Shown: piece by piece, positions 26,479 to 34,919 of the stretch
Layout of the letters: every line of letters starts with the position of its first letter
Numbering within the stretch: the stretch's first letter is position 1
NCBI GenBank assembly: GCA_050486445.1
Contig: JBJHDH010000013.1
Coordinates: 10,161 to 74,160 of the forward strand
Reading direction: 5' to 3'
From: Euryhalocaulis sp050486445
Lineage (GTDB): Bacteria > Pseudomonadota > Alphaproteobacteria > Caulobacterales > Maricaulaceae
DNA length: 64,000 nt
Made by a program: the position numbers and the translations under genes
The notes under the pieces: generated by a model
Databases searched by the model: none
What the model was told of the DNA's origin: nothing
Seen by the model: only the letters and a program-made list of their open reading frames with translations

Positions 26479-27483
26479 CTACCCGCTTTCCGCGCCTGTG
26501 GGGCGGGCCAGCAGGGCGGCGATGGCGCGGTCCAGCGTCATCCGCCCGGCCAGCACATCGTCCACCGCCGCGCAGATCGGCATGTCCGCGCCATTGCGGC
26601 GGGCCAGCGCGGTCACCGCCGGCGCGCTCGCCGCGCCCTCGACCACGCCCTTGCTGGCCGAAAGCGCCCCTTCCGGGGACGCGCCGCGTCCCAGCGCGAT
26701 GCCCGCGCTCATATTGCGCGATTGCGGGCTGGAACAGGTGAGGATCAGGTCGCCGAGGCCGCACAGGCCGGTCAGCGTCTCCGGCGCCGCGCCCATCGCC
26801 ACGCCCAGCCGCGTCATCTCGGCAAAGCCGCGCGTCACCAGCGCGGCGTGCGCGCTCTTGCCCAGTTCGCGCCCCTCGCAGATGCCGGCGGCGATGGCCA
26901 GCACGTTCTTCACCGCGCCGCCGATCTCCGCGCCGGCAAGATCATGCGTCAGATACAGGCGGAATTCCGGCCGCGACATGGCGTCGGCCAGCATCGCACC
27001 CAGATCGCCGTCATCACAGGCCAGCGTCACGGCGGCGGGCAGGCTGCGCGCAACATCGTTGGCGAAGCTCGGTCCAGACAGCACGGCGGCGCGCGCCTGC
27101 GGAATTTCCTCGGCCAGCACATCGCTCATCAGTTTCAGCGAGTCCTGCTCAATCCCCTTGGCGCACAGCACCACCGGCAGGCCCGGCGCGGCGTGCGCGC
27201 GAAAACGGCTGAGCGTGGCGCGCAGATGCTGGGCCGGCGCCACGGCCAGCACCGCGCCGCATCCGGCCAGCGCGGCCAGATCGTCTGTGGCTTTGACAGA
27301 GGGGTCGAGCGCGACGCCCGGCAGATAGAGCGTATTTTCATGCGTGGCGTTGATCGCGCGGACAACGTCCGGCTCAAAGGCCCACAGCGTCACGTCCCGC
27401 CCGGCGCGGGCCAGGGTCTGGGCCAGCGCACTTCCCCAGGCCCCGGCGCCGATCACGCCGAAATGCTGCAATGAAACGCTCAT
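26479..27483 (-). CDS. gpsA: Glycerol-3-phosphate dehydrogenase [NAD(P)+]
   Basis: A 334-residue enzyme that reduces dihydroxyacetone phosphate to sn-glycerol-3-phosphate for phospholipid synthesis. The Rossmann motif is GVIGAGAWGSALA at residues 9-21; CAKGIE, SGPSFANDVA, GAVKNVLAIAAG and GLGDLILTC are family landmarks, including the catalytic Lys of VKN. The ATG overlaps the tsaD stop by four bases. A much longer frame upstream of this start is only the antisense of neighbouring genes. Confidence 0.97.
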   Translation of the reverse strand: MSVSLQHFGVIGAGAWGSALAQTLARAGRDVTLWAFEPDVVRAINATHENTLYLPGVALDPSVKATDDLAALAGCGAVLAVAPAQHLRATLSRFRAHAAPGLPVVLCAKGIEQDSLKLMSDVLAEEIPQARAAVLSGPSFANDVARSLPAAVTLACDDGDLGAMLADAMSRPEFRLYLTHDLAGAEIGGAVKNVLAIAAGICEGRELGKSAHAALVTRGFAEMTRLGVAMGAAPETLTGLCGLGDLILTCSSPQSRNMSAGIALGRGASPEGALSASKGVVEGAASAPAVTALARRNGADMPICAAVDDVLAGRMTLDRAIAALLARPTGAESG

Positions 27484-28664
27484 GCCTTTGGCCCCTTCCT
27501 GCCGCCGCCCATCGCAGGATCGGCGGCGGCGCTGGCTTCGTCCAGCGGCCAGCGCGGCCGGGCGGGCGCGTCCAGCCCCCCGGAGATAGTGTCCGCCATG
27601 CCGCGGCGCAGCCGCATCGCCCCGGCCAGCGCGATCATCGCGGCATTGTCGGTGCACCATTTCACCGGCGGCGCGACCAGCGTGAAGCCATGCGCCCGCG
27701 CCGCCTCGTCCAGCGCCGCGCGCACGGCGCCATTCGCCGCCACGCCGCCCGCGACCACCAGACGCGGCGCGGGGCTTGCCCCGGCCCCCGAGCCGGAGCC
27801 TGGATAGTCTTCCGCGAAGCGCGTCATGGCGCGCGCGGCGCGGTTGGCCAGCGCGGCGGCGATGGCGCCCTGCACGGCGGCGGCGAGGTCCGCGCGGTCC
27901 TGTTCGCCGGGGTCCGGCAGGCTTTCCCATGCGCGCCTTGCAGCCGTCTTCAGCCCGGCGAAGGAAAAATCGCAATGCGCCGCGCCGGCGAACGGAACGG
28001 GCAGGGCAAAGCGCGCTGCATCGCCGGCCGCCGCCGCGCGTTCCAGCGCCGGGCCGCCGGGAAAGCCGAGGCCCATGATCTTCGCCGTCTTGTCGAACGC
28101 CTCGCCGGCCGCGTCGTCGATGGTCGAGCCCAGCCGCCGCATCCGCCCCACATCCTCCACCGCCAGCAATTGCGTATGCCCGCCAGAGACCAGCAGCAGC
28201 AGATAGGGAAAGTCGCAGGGGCCGGAGAGCAGCGGCGACAGCGCATGGCCCTCCAGATGATTGACCGCGATGAAGGGAAGACCTGTGGCCAGCGCGATGG
28301 CCTTGCCGGTCATCAGCCCGACCATCACGCCGCCGATCAGGCCCGGCCCGGCCGTGGCCGCCACGGCGTCCAGATCGCTCCAGCCGATCCCCGCCGCATC
28401 CATGGCGGCGCGGGCGGCATGGTCCAGCAGCTCGGCATGGGCGCGCGCGGCGATCTCCGGCACCACGCCGCCATAGGGCGCGTGTTCCAGCGCCTGCGCC
28501 CGCACGATGTCGGACAGCACCTGCGCGCGGCCATCGGGCAGCAGGCGCAGCACGGCGGCGGCGGTCTCGTCGCAACTTGTCTCCAGCCCCAGAACGGTCA
28601 GCGCCGCCGCGGCATGTGACGCAGCGGACGCTTGCGGTCGGGGGGCGGGGCCGATAGGCGTCAT
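27480..28664 (-). CDS. tsaD: tRNA threonylcarbamoyladenosine transferase TsaD
   Basis: A 394-residue Kae1/TsaD protein (t6A37 tRNA modification, with TsaB/TsaE/TsaC). ASKHA motifs: LGLETSCDETAAA, the metal-binding VNHLEGHALSP histidines, LVSGGHTQLL, and AGGVAANGAVRAAL. The C-terminus is some 30 residues longer than usual and Pro/Gly/Arg-rich. Start at 28664 leaves 29 bases to the divergent hemC start, so the two promoters overlap. First gene of tsaD-gpsA; the tsaD/hemC divergence is usual in alphaproteobacteria. Confidence 0.96.
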   Translation of the reverse strand: MTPIGPAPRPQASAASHAAAALTVLGLETSCDETAAAVLRLLPDGRAQVLSDIVRAQALEHAPYGGVVPEIAARAHAELLDHAARAAMDAAGIGWSDLDAVAATAGPGLIGGVMVGLMTGKAIALATGLPFIAVNHLEGHALSPLLSGPCDFPYLLLLVSGGHTQLLAVEDVGRMRRLGSTIDDAAGEAFDKTAKIMGLGFPGGPALERAAAAGDAARFALPVPFAGAAHCDFSFAGLKTAARRAWESLPDPGEQDRADLAAAVQGAIAAALANRAARAMTRFAEDYPGSGSGAGASPAPRLVVAGGVAANGAVRAALDEAARAHGFTLVAPPVKWCTDNAAMIALAGAMRLRRGMADTISGGLDAPARPRWPLDEASAAADPAMGGGRKGPKA

Positions 28665-28693
28665 CGGGTTCCGATAAGGCCCGTCCAGTTCCG

Positions 28694-29650
28694 ATGCAAA
28701 CTGCTTTCACAATCGCTACACGCGGCTCGCCTCTGGCGCTGGCGCAGGCGCGCATGACCCAGGCTTTGCTGGCCGCGGCGCTGGGCGTCCCGGATTCCGA
28801 ACGCGAAGCCCGGCTGCCGCTGCTGGTGCTGAAAACCACGGGCGACCGGGTGCAGGGCCGGCTGCTGTCCGATGTGGGGGGCAAGGGCGCGTTCACCAAA
28901 GAGCTGGAGGAGGCGCTGCTGGACGGGCGCGCCGATCTGGCGGTGCATTCGCTGAAGGATCTGCCGACGCGCCTGCCGGAGGGCCTGCATCTGGCTGCGG
29001 TGCTGGAGCGGGAAGACCCGCGCGACGTGCTGATCGCCAGGGGCGCATCCAGTCTCGCCGGTCTGCCCGAGGGCGCGACGCTGGGCACCGCTTCGCTGCG
29101 CCGCGCGGCGCAGGCGCGGGCGCGCCGGCCGGATCTGCGCATCGTCCCGCTGCGCGGCAATGTTGAAACACGGCTGGCGCGCATCGAGGAAGGCGCGGCG
29201 GACGCCACGTTTCTGGCCGCCGCCGGATTGCGGCGTCTCGGCATGGCGGAGCTGGCCGCTGATCCGTTGTCGCCGGACGAGATGCTGCCCGCCGCGGCGC
29301 AGGGCATTGTCGGGCTGGAGGCGCGCGCGGGCGACGCGCGCACGGCGGCGGCGCTGGCCCTGATCGACCATGAGCAGAGCGCCATCGCCGGCGCGGCCGA
29401 GCGCGGCTTTCTGGATACGCTGGACGGCTCATGCCGCACGCCGATCGCGGCGCTGGCGGAGACGGAGGGACCAGGCCGTCTGCGCCTGCGCGCCGAAGTG
29501 CTGACGCCGGATGGCGCGCGCGTGTGGCGGCGCGACAAGACGGTGACTCTCGGCCCCGATCCGCGCGCGGAGGCGCGCGCGCTTGGCCAGCGCATCGGCT
29601 GCGCCATTCGCGCCGAGGCCGGCGAGGCGCTCGACTGGCTGGAATCATGA
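28694..29650 (+). CDS. hemC: Porphobilinogen deaminase (hydroxymethylbilane synthase)
   Basis: A 318-residue HemC that condenses four porphobilinogens to hydroxymethylbilane. Landmarks: RGSPLALAQA, the active-site loop GDRV, GGKGAFTKELEEALL, LPTRLPEGL, GTASLRR, RGNVETRL, AAQGIVGLEAR and the dipyrromethane-cofactor cysteine C247 in DGSCRTPI. Translationally coupled to hemD by an ATGA overlap. Confidence 0.97.
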   Translation: MQTAFTIATRGSPLALAQARMTQALLAAALGVPDSEREARLPLLVLKTTGDRVQGRLLSDVGGKGAFTKELEEALLDGRADLAVHSLKDLPTRLPEGLHLAAVLEREDPRDVLIARGASSLAGLPEGATLGTASLRRAAQARARRPDLRIVPLRGNVETRLARIEEGAADATFLAAAGLRRLGMAELAADPLSPDEMLPAAAQGIVGLEARAGDARTAAALALIDHEQSAIAGAAERGFLDTLDGSCRTPIAALAETEGPGRLRLRAEVLTPDGARVWRRDKTVTLGPDPRAEARALGQRIGCAIRAEAGEALDWLES

Positions 29651-30369
29651 GCGGCGCCGTGCTGGTGACGCGGGCCGAACCGGCCGCCAGCCGCACGGCG
29701 CGCCGTCTCGCCGAAACCGGTTATGCCCCTGTGGTGGCGCCGCTTCTGGAAATCGCGGTGAACGAAGACGCCGCGCCAAACCTCACCGGCGTGCAGGCGC
29801 TGCTGTTTTCCAGCGCCAACGGCGCGCGCGCCTTTGCGCAACTGGCGGGCCGGGTGGAAATCCCGGCATTTTGTGTCGGCGATTCCACGGCGCTGGCCGC
29901 GCGCCAGGCCGGATTTTCCGATGTGCGTTCGGCCGAAGGCGACGCCGAGGCGATGGCCATGCTGGCGCGCAGCATGCTCGACCCCCGCGCTGGCGCGCTG
30001 TTATGGGCCAGCGGCGCGGATGTGGCGCGCGACATCACCATCGGCCTGCGTCAGTCCGGCTTCGATGCGCGCCGCGCCGTCGTCTATCGCGCGCGGATGG
30101 CGGACCGCCTGCCGGACGCCGCCGTCCGGGCGCTGCGCGGCCAGGCGCTTTCCGCCGTGCTGTTCCATTCCGCCCGCGCGGCGCAGGCCTTTGTGCGCCT
30201 GATTGATGAGGCGGGTCTGACGGCGCGGACAGAGTCTCTGGCCGCGATCTGCATCTCCGCCCGCGTCGCCGATGCGGTGCGGGCTTTGCCCTGGCGGCGT
30301 GTGGAAATCGCCCTGGCGCCGGACGGGGAGGCGATGCTGACGGCGCTGGAAGAGTCGCGGCGCGCTTGA
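29647..30369 (+). CDS. hemD: Uroporphyrinogen-III synthase
   Basis: A 240-residue HemD-family protein: VLVTRAEPAASRTARRLAETGY, FSSANGARAFAQL, CVGDSTALAARQAGF and LFHSARAAQAFVRL fit the two-lobed fold that cyclises hydroxymethylbilane with ring D inversion. HemD is weakly conserved generally, but position directly after hemC and the four-base overlap make the call secure. Confidence 0.93.
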   Translation: MSGAVLVTRAEPAASRTARRLAETGYAPVVAPLLEIAVNEDAAPNLTGVQALLFSSANGARAFAQLAGRVEIPAFCVGDSTALAARQAGFSDVRSAEGDAEAMAMLARSMLDPRAGALLWASGADVARDITIGLRQSGFDARRAVVYRARMADRLPDAAVRALRGQALSAVLFHSARAAQAFVRLIDEAGLTARTESLAAICISARVADAVRALPWRRVEIALAPDGEAMLTALEESRRA

Positions 30370-30411
30370 GGCGCCGGGCAGGGGCGCCCTACAAGGGATA
30401 GCGAGCCGCCC

Positions 30412-31620
30412 ATGACTGACCCCGATTCGTCCGATACTGATCCGGCCTCCCGCCCGGCCCCGGATACCGCGCCCGGCAAGGCCGGCGATGACGCGCCTAT
30501 TGATGTCGAGTTCGAGGAAGCGCCTCCGCCCCCGCCGGACAAACCGAATCGCCAGCCCTTCTGGATCGCCGGGGCGGTATTTCTGGTCCTGCTGCTCCTG
30601 GCGGCCGCGGCCGTCGCCCTGCTGGGCCAGCGCAGCCGGGATGCGGCGCCGCCGCCGGCGGATATGGCGGCGCAAACCGCCATCGCCGAAACCGAAGCCG
30701 GACTGGCCGGAATGGATGAGCGCCTGACCGCGCTGGAAGCGCGGCCCGAGCCGGATCCCGCAGCGGGCCCCGCAGACCCCGCTTCCGTCGAGGCGATTAT
30801 TGACGAACGGGCGAACGCGCTGGCGGGCGAGATCGGCGCGCTGCGCGCCGAGATCGCAAACCTGCGGAGCGCACAGGAAACCCTGGCAGACGAGTCCGCG
30901 CCCGCCGGGCCGGACCTGGAGATGGAGGCGCGCCTCGCGGCGCTGGAGCAAGGCGAGCGGGCGGACGCCGCCCTTGAGGCGCGGCTGCGGGACCGGCTGG
31001 ACCAGATCGAGGAGCGCCTGGCCGAGCTGGCGGCTCTGCTGGACCAGGCGCCGGACCGGCGCGACTTCGCCGCGCTGGAATCGCGCATCGCCGCCATCGA
31101 GACGCGCGCGGCGCAAAGCCCGGCAGAGGCGGCTTATCGTTTCGCGATCTTGCGTGAGGCCGCCGCGCGCGGCGCGCCGTTCGAGGCGGAGCGCGCGGCG
31201 CTGGCGCGGCTGCGGCCCGACGATTCCGATCTCGCCGCCATGCAGGACGCCGCCACCTCCGGCGTGCCGACGATTGAGGAATTGCGCCTCTCTTATCCCG
31301 CGGCGCGGCTGCGCAGCGCGGCGGCCGAACCGGCGGCGGATGAGCCCGGTTTCGGCGCCTGGCTGCGGCGGCTGGCGGCGCGTCTGGTGACGGTGCGGCG
31401 CGAGGGCGACGACCCGGATGCGCCGCAACAAGCGGTGAGCGCGGCGGAAACGGCGCTGGCGGCCGGCGATCTGGATTCCGCCATCACGGCGACGGAGCGG
31501 CTTTCCGGCCCGGCGGCGGAGGCGGCCGCCTACTGGCTGGGCCGCGCCAATGCGCGCGCGCGGCTGGAGCGGCGCATCGATGCGGTGCAGGATTCGCTGG
31601 CGCGCGAGGCGGGGCGGTGA
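30412..31620 (+). CDS. Mic60/mitofilin-like inner-membrane protein
   Basis: A 402-residue protein: acidic, Pro-rich cytosolic N-terminus (1-48), one membrane helix (49-71), long coiled coil (~90-240) and an alpha-helical C-terminal mitofilin-type domain (~245-400; LPxxE-like PTIEEL..YPAARLRSAA, LDSAITATERLSGPAAEAAAYWL). Alphaproteobacterial Mic60 homologues shape intracytoplasmic membranes and characteristically sit between hemD and hemY, as here. The identification rests on topology plus that synteny. Stop overlaps the GTG start of hemY. Confidence 0.82.
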   Translation: MTDPDSSDTDPASRPAPDTAPGKAGDDAPIDVEFEEAPPPPPDKPNRQPFWIAGAVFLVLLLLAAAAVALLGQRSRDAAPPPADMAAQTAIAETEAGLAGMDERLTALEARPEPDPAAGPADPASVEAIIDERANALAGEIGALRAEIANLRSAQETLADESAPAGPDLEMEARLAALEQGERADAALEARLRDRLDQIEERLAELAALLDQAPDRRDFAALESRIAAIETRAAQSPAEAAYRFAILREAAARGAPFEAERAALARLRPDDSDLAAMQDAATSGVPTIEELRLSYPAARLRSAAAEPAADEPGFGAWLRRLAARLVTVRREGDDPDAPQQAVSAAETALAAGDLDSAITATERLSGPAAEAAAYWLGRANARARLERRIDAVQDSLAREAGR

Positions 31621-33143
31621 GACGGCTGGTCGCCGCCATTTTTCTGATCGCGCTCGGCGCTGTGCTCGCGATCTGGCTCGCCTCCGATCCCGGTTCGGCG
31701 CAGATCGCGTTTCAGGGCTGGGTGGTGGAGACCAGTTTCACGGCGCTGGCCGTGGCGCTGGTGCTGCTGGGTCTGGTGCTGGCGCTGTTGTGGCGCGGCG
31801 CCGGCTGGCTGATCGGCCTGCCGGGCGCGGTGCGGCGCACGGCGGCGCGGATGCGGGCGCAGCGCGGCTATGACGCGCTGGAGCGCGCTCTGATCGCATC
31901 GGCGGCGGGCGACGGCGCCCGCGCCCGGCGCCAGTCGGCGCGCGCCGGAGAGTTGCTGGACCGGCCGCTGCTTACCCGCGTCATCTCCGCCCGCGCGGCG
32001 GAGGCGGCCGGCGAGATGGAATCCGCCGAGGCCGATTACCGCCTGCTGCTGGAATCGCCGGAGACGGAGATTGTTGGCCTGCGCGGTCTGGCGCAGGCGG
32101 CGATGGCGCGCGGCGATCTGGGCGAGGCGCAGCGCCACGCCTCGGCCGCCTTTACGCGCAATCCGCGCGCGCGCTGGGCGTTCGAGACCCTGTTCGAGGC
32201 GCAGGTGCGCGGCGCGCAATGGAGCGCGGCGCTGACCACCCTGACCGATGGCGAAAAACAGGCGCATGTGGCGGGCGAGGTGGCGCGCCGCCGCCGCGCC
32301 GTGCTGCTCACCGCCGAGGCCGCCAGCGCCGAGGCCGCCGCCGAATTTGACCGCGCGCGTGACCGCGCGCTGGAGGCCATGCAGGCTTTCGCCGGGTTTG
32401 CGCCGGGCGCGGCGCTGGCCGCGCGCCTGCTGCTGCGCGAGGGGCAGGATAAAAAGGCCGCCCGCGTGCTGGAGGATAGCTGGCGCGCCGGGCCGCACCC
32501 GGCCATCGCCATGCTGTGGCGCGATCTGGGCGACGACACCGCGGCGGCGGGCGAGCAGAGCGCGCATATGGAGCGGCTGGCCCGGCTCGCGCCCGGCCAT
32601 CGCGAAAGCCGCATCCTGTCGGCGGAGGCGGCTTTGGCGCGCGGCGAACCGGGCGCGGCGGCGGCGCTGCTGGCGCATGTCGCGGCGCCGCGCACCGCCC
32701 GCATCTGCGCGCTTCAGGCGCGGATCGAGGAGACGCGCGGCGACCATGAGCTGGCGCGGCGGCTGATCCTGGAGGGCGTCGGCGCGCCGGGCGAGCCGGA
32801 CTGGTCCGACATCGACCCCGCAGGCGCGGCCTTTGCCTATTCAGAGGAAGACTGGATCCGCCTCGTTTTCCTGTTCGGAGAGGAGGGGCGGCTGATCCAT
32901 CCGCGTCACGAGCGTTTCCTGCCCGAACTGATCGCCGCGCCCTCGCTGCCGCTGCTGGCCGGCCCTTCGGCGACCGAACCAGAGCCGGACGACGCCACCG
33001 GCTCGCTGTTCACGGTGGAGGAAGAGTCCGGCCCCGCCGCCCGGACCCGGCCGCCCGCCCCGCCCTCGCCAGATGACCCCGGCCCTTATGGCGACCCGCT
33101 GGAAGACGAAGACCCCGAACAGACCGCCCGGGAGTATCAGTAG
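31617..33143 (+). CDS. hemY: HemY-like TPR membrane protein
   Basis: A 508-residue protein of the HemY N-terminal family: two N-terminal membrane helices (residues ~4-22 and ~38-62), then a long helical TPR region to about residue 425 and a disordered acidic Pro-rich tail. GTG start overlapping the mic60-like stop. HemY of this type (not the protoporphyrinogen oxidase of Gram-positives) is encoded with hemC/hemD across proteobacteria; proposed to scaffold haem synthesis at the membrane. Confidence 0.9.
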   Translation: MRRLVAAIFLIALGAVLAIWLASDPGSAQIAFQGWVVETSFTALAVALVLLGLVLALLWRGAGWLIGLPGAVRRTAARMRAQRGYDALERALIASAAGDGARARRQSARAGELLDRPLLTRVISARAAEAAGEMESAEADYRLLLESPETEIVGLRGLAQAAMARGDLGEAQRHASAAFTRNPRARWAFETLFEAQVRGAQWSAALTTLTDGEKQAHVAGEVARRRRAVLLTAEAASAEAAAEFDRARDRALEAMQAFAGFAPGAALAARLLLREGQDKKAARVLEDSWRAGPHPAIAMLWRDLGDDTAAAGEQSAHMERLARLAPGHRESRILSAEAALARGEPGAAAALLAHVAAPRTARICALQARIEETRGDHELARRLILEGVGAPGEPDWSDIDPAGAAFAYSEEDWIRLVFLFGEEGRLIHPRHERFLPELIAAPSLPLLAGPSATEPEPDDATGSLFTVEEESGPAARTRPPAPPSPDDPGPYGDPLEDEDPEQTAREYQ

Positions 33144-33211
33144 CGCTTAAACTGTTCCGGTTTGCCGGAAACATCGTGTTTATCGTTCCGCTCAACGTCG
33201 GGATACATCCA

Positions 33212-33394
33212 ATGACAATAGCCAGAGTAATTATGAAGGTGGTTGAGAAAGTGGCGCCTAAATTGGTTCCCAGAGAAGGGAAGTTGGGGGACGGAACGCT
33301 CGACGGTCCCGCAGCCCGCGAATGGCGCGAAAAGAAAGGCGTTAAAGACGCTGAAGATATCGAGCGGCGCGAAAGAGCTGACAGAACTGGTTGA
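33212..33394 (+). CDS. Small hypothetical protein
   Basis: A possible 60-residue protein (MTIARVIMKVVEKVAPKLVP...) rich in Lys/Glu/Arg; a GTG start at 33176 would add 12 residues. The N-terminal ~40 codons lie in an island clearly lower in GC than the flanks. No recognised domain, no strong ribosome site. It occupies the hemY to tRNA-Thr gap. May be a real small gene or a relic of acquired DNA. Confidence 0.35.
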   Translation: MTIARVIMKVVEKVAPKLVPREGKLGDGTLDGPAAREWREKKGVKDAEDIERRERADRTG

Positions 33395-33511
33395 ATCGCG
33401 CGATTTCCTGACGGTCGCGCCGCCCGGCGCAGGGCCGCGCTTGAAGCGGGCGGGCCCAGAGGCTAGGAGTTTGCGCCGCCCGCCCCCGAACGGGGCCGGC
33501 GCGCATCGTGG

Positions 33512-33587
33512 GCCGCTTTAGCTCAGCTGGTAGAGCATCGCATTCGTAATGCGAGGGTCGCGTGTTCGAGTCACGCAAGCGGCACCA
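33512..33587 (+). tRNA. tRNA-Thr (anticodon CGT)
   Basis: A 76-nt cloverleaf: acceptor GCCGCTT/AAGCGGC, D arm GCTCAGCTGGTAGAGC, anticodon loop TTCGTAA closed by TCGCA/TGCGA, T arm CGCGTGTTCGAGTCACG, with CCA encoded. Anticodon CGT reads ACG codons. Confidence 0.97.
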
Positions 33588-33593
33588 TATTTT

Positions 33594-33610
33594 TCACGCA
33601 AGCGGCGCCA
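33594..33610 (+). repeat. Imperfect duplicate of the tRNA-Thr 3' end
   Basis: TCACGCAAGCGGCGCCA repeats the last 17 bases of the tRNA gene (33571-33587) with a single mismatch, seven bases downstream. It has the form of an attachment-site remnant or a slippage duplication; no integrase gene is nearby. Confidence 0.55.
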
Positions 33611-33670
33611 GCTTCCCCCCTTCGCCCGCATCCGGCAGGATGCGGCGCGGGAGAAACAGGGGAGGGCGAT

Positions 33671-34639
33671 ATGAGCCATAAAAGCGGGGTTCTGGCGGCT
33701 GGCGCGGCGGCGCTGTTGGCCGGCGCGGCGGCGTTTGGCGCGGGGCCGGCTCTGGCGCAGGCGCGCGATTGTGACCGCGCCTGTCTGACCGGGGTGCTGG
33801 ATGGTTATCTGGCGGCGCTGGCGGCGCGCGATTCCAGCTCGCTGAACCTGCACTACAGCGTGAAATACACCGAGAACGGCCAGCGCCTGAATCTCACCGA
33901 CGGGCTGTGGCGCACCTTCAGCAGCGGGCCGTCCTACCGGCTCGACGTGGTGGACGAGGAGGCGGGCCAGATCGCCATGCTCGGCATCGTCAACGAAAAC
34001 GGCAACAGCAATTTCTTCTCTGTCCGCATCGCGGTGGAGTCCAATCCCACCACCGGGCGCGGCGTGGAGATCACCGAGATCGAAAATATCGTCGTGCGCA
34101 ACAATACGCGCATCGGCGCCGCGGCGATGCCGGTTGGCGTGCGCCCGGAATTCCTGCGCACCGTGCCGGAGAGCGCCCGTCTGCATCGCGGCGAGCTGAT
34201 CCGTATCGCCAACACCTATTTCACCGGCCTGGATACGGACGAATCCGCCGCGCATGTGCCCTTCGCCGATACGTGCAAACGCTATGAGAACGGCTCCAAC
34301 ACCGCCAATAATCCGGAGGCGGAAGGTATGGCGGCGCTGGGCTGCGCGGCGCAGTTCGACACCGGTTTTTCGGTGATCGTGACGGATATCCGCCAGCGCC
34401 GCTTTCCGGTGGTCGACCGCGAGCGCGGCCTGGTCTTCGCGCTGGGCTTTTTCGACCATGACGGCGCGGTGGAGTCGATCAACGCCGTGGACGGTCAGGA
34501 ACCGGAGCGGATGATCCCGCTGCGCCAGCCTTTCTCCTTCATCATCGCCGAAGTGTTCCAGATCGACGATGCGGGCCGGATCGACCAGATCGAGGCGGTG
34601 CTGACCACCGTGCCCTACAAGATGGACTCCGGCTGGTAG
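33671..34639 (+). CDS. Exported protein, possible SnoaL/NTF2-like (DUF8021-like)
   Basis: A 322-residue protein with a signal peptide (cleavage near ALAQA, residue 31). The segment after it (CLTGVLDGYLAALAARDSSSLNLHYSVKYTENGQRLNLTDGLW) resembles the start of NTF2/SnoaL-like domains, and a second similar region follows after residue 165 (LIRIANTYFTGLDTDESAAHVPFADTCKRYENG), suggesting two tandem NTF2-like folds. Cys near 34, 38, 201 and 226 could form disulphides. GGGGAGGGCGAT precedes the ATG. Function not known. Confidence 0.7.
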   Translation: MSHKSGVLAAGAAALLAGAAAFGAGPALAQARDCDRACLTGVLDGYLAALAARDSSSLNLHYSVKYTENGQRLNLTDGLWRTFSSGPSYRLDVVDEEAGQIAMLGIVNENGNSNFFSVRIAVESNPTTGRGVEITEIENIVVRNNTRIGAAAMPVGVRPEFLRTVPESARLHRGELIRIANTYFTGLDTDESAAHVPFADTCKRYENGSNTANNPEAEGMAALGCAAQFDTGFSVIVTDIRQRRFPVVDRERGLVFALGFFDHDGAVESINAVDGQEPERMIPLRQPFSFIIAEVFQIDDAGRIDQIEAVLTTVPYKMDSGW

Positions 34640-34644
34640 GGGTA

Positions 34645-34697
34645 ATCTCCCCCTGCGGAGCGGGGGGAGGGGGCCGCCGGAGGCGGTGAGGGGGGCG
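34645..34697 (+). repeat. Dispersed GC-rich palindromic repeat, copy 2 (forward)
   Basis: Forward copy directly after the exported-protein gene: CTCCCCCTGCGGAGC, run of G, then CCGCCGGAGGCGG hairpin and TGAGGGGGG. Paired with an inverted copy 13 bases further on. Confidence 0.7.
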
Positions 34698-34710
34698 GAC
34701 ACATCGGTGC

Positions 34711-34782
34711 TGCTCCCGCCCCCTCCACCACGCTGCGCGTGGTCCTCCTCCCCCGCATCGCTTCGCTCGCAGGGAAGGATTA
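34711..34782 (-). repeat. Dispersed GC-rich palindromic repeat, copy 3 (inverted)
   Basis: Read on the minus strand it gives TAATCCTTCCCTGCGAGCGA, GGGGGAGGAGGACCACG, a CACGCGCAGCGTG hairpin and TGGAGGGGG, i.e. the same layout as copy 2 in opposite orientation. Copies 2 and 3 form a composite inverted pair in the 280-base gap before the amt-kinase gene. Confidence 0.65.
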
Positions 34783-34919
34783 CGCCTTCGCATCCGCACA
34801 ACGGAAACGGTAAATTCATTCCTTCCCTTCACTCTGCATGGTGAACAGGGGGTGTGCGGCTGCTCAGTGCGCGTCAATGCGCGGCGCACGGGCCCGCGGG
34901 TGTGAACGGGACGGGGGTC

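Noticed and set aside
27484..29841. Very long minus-strand open frame continuing upstream of gpsA (to 29841)
   Set aside because: It runs through tsaD in another frame and antisense to hemC/hemD; Arg/Ala/Ser/Pro-rich with no domain. gpsA itself starts cleanly at 27483 with a four-base overlap to tsaD.
33594..33610. tRNA-end duplicate as an active attachment site
   Set aside because: No integrase, excisionase or element genes in the window; recorded as a repeat only.
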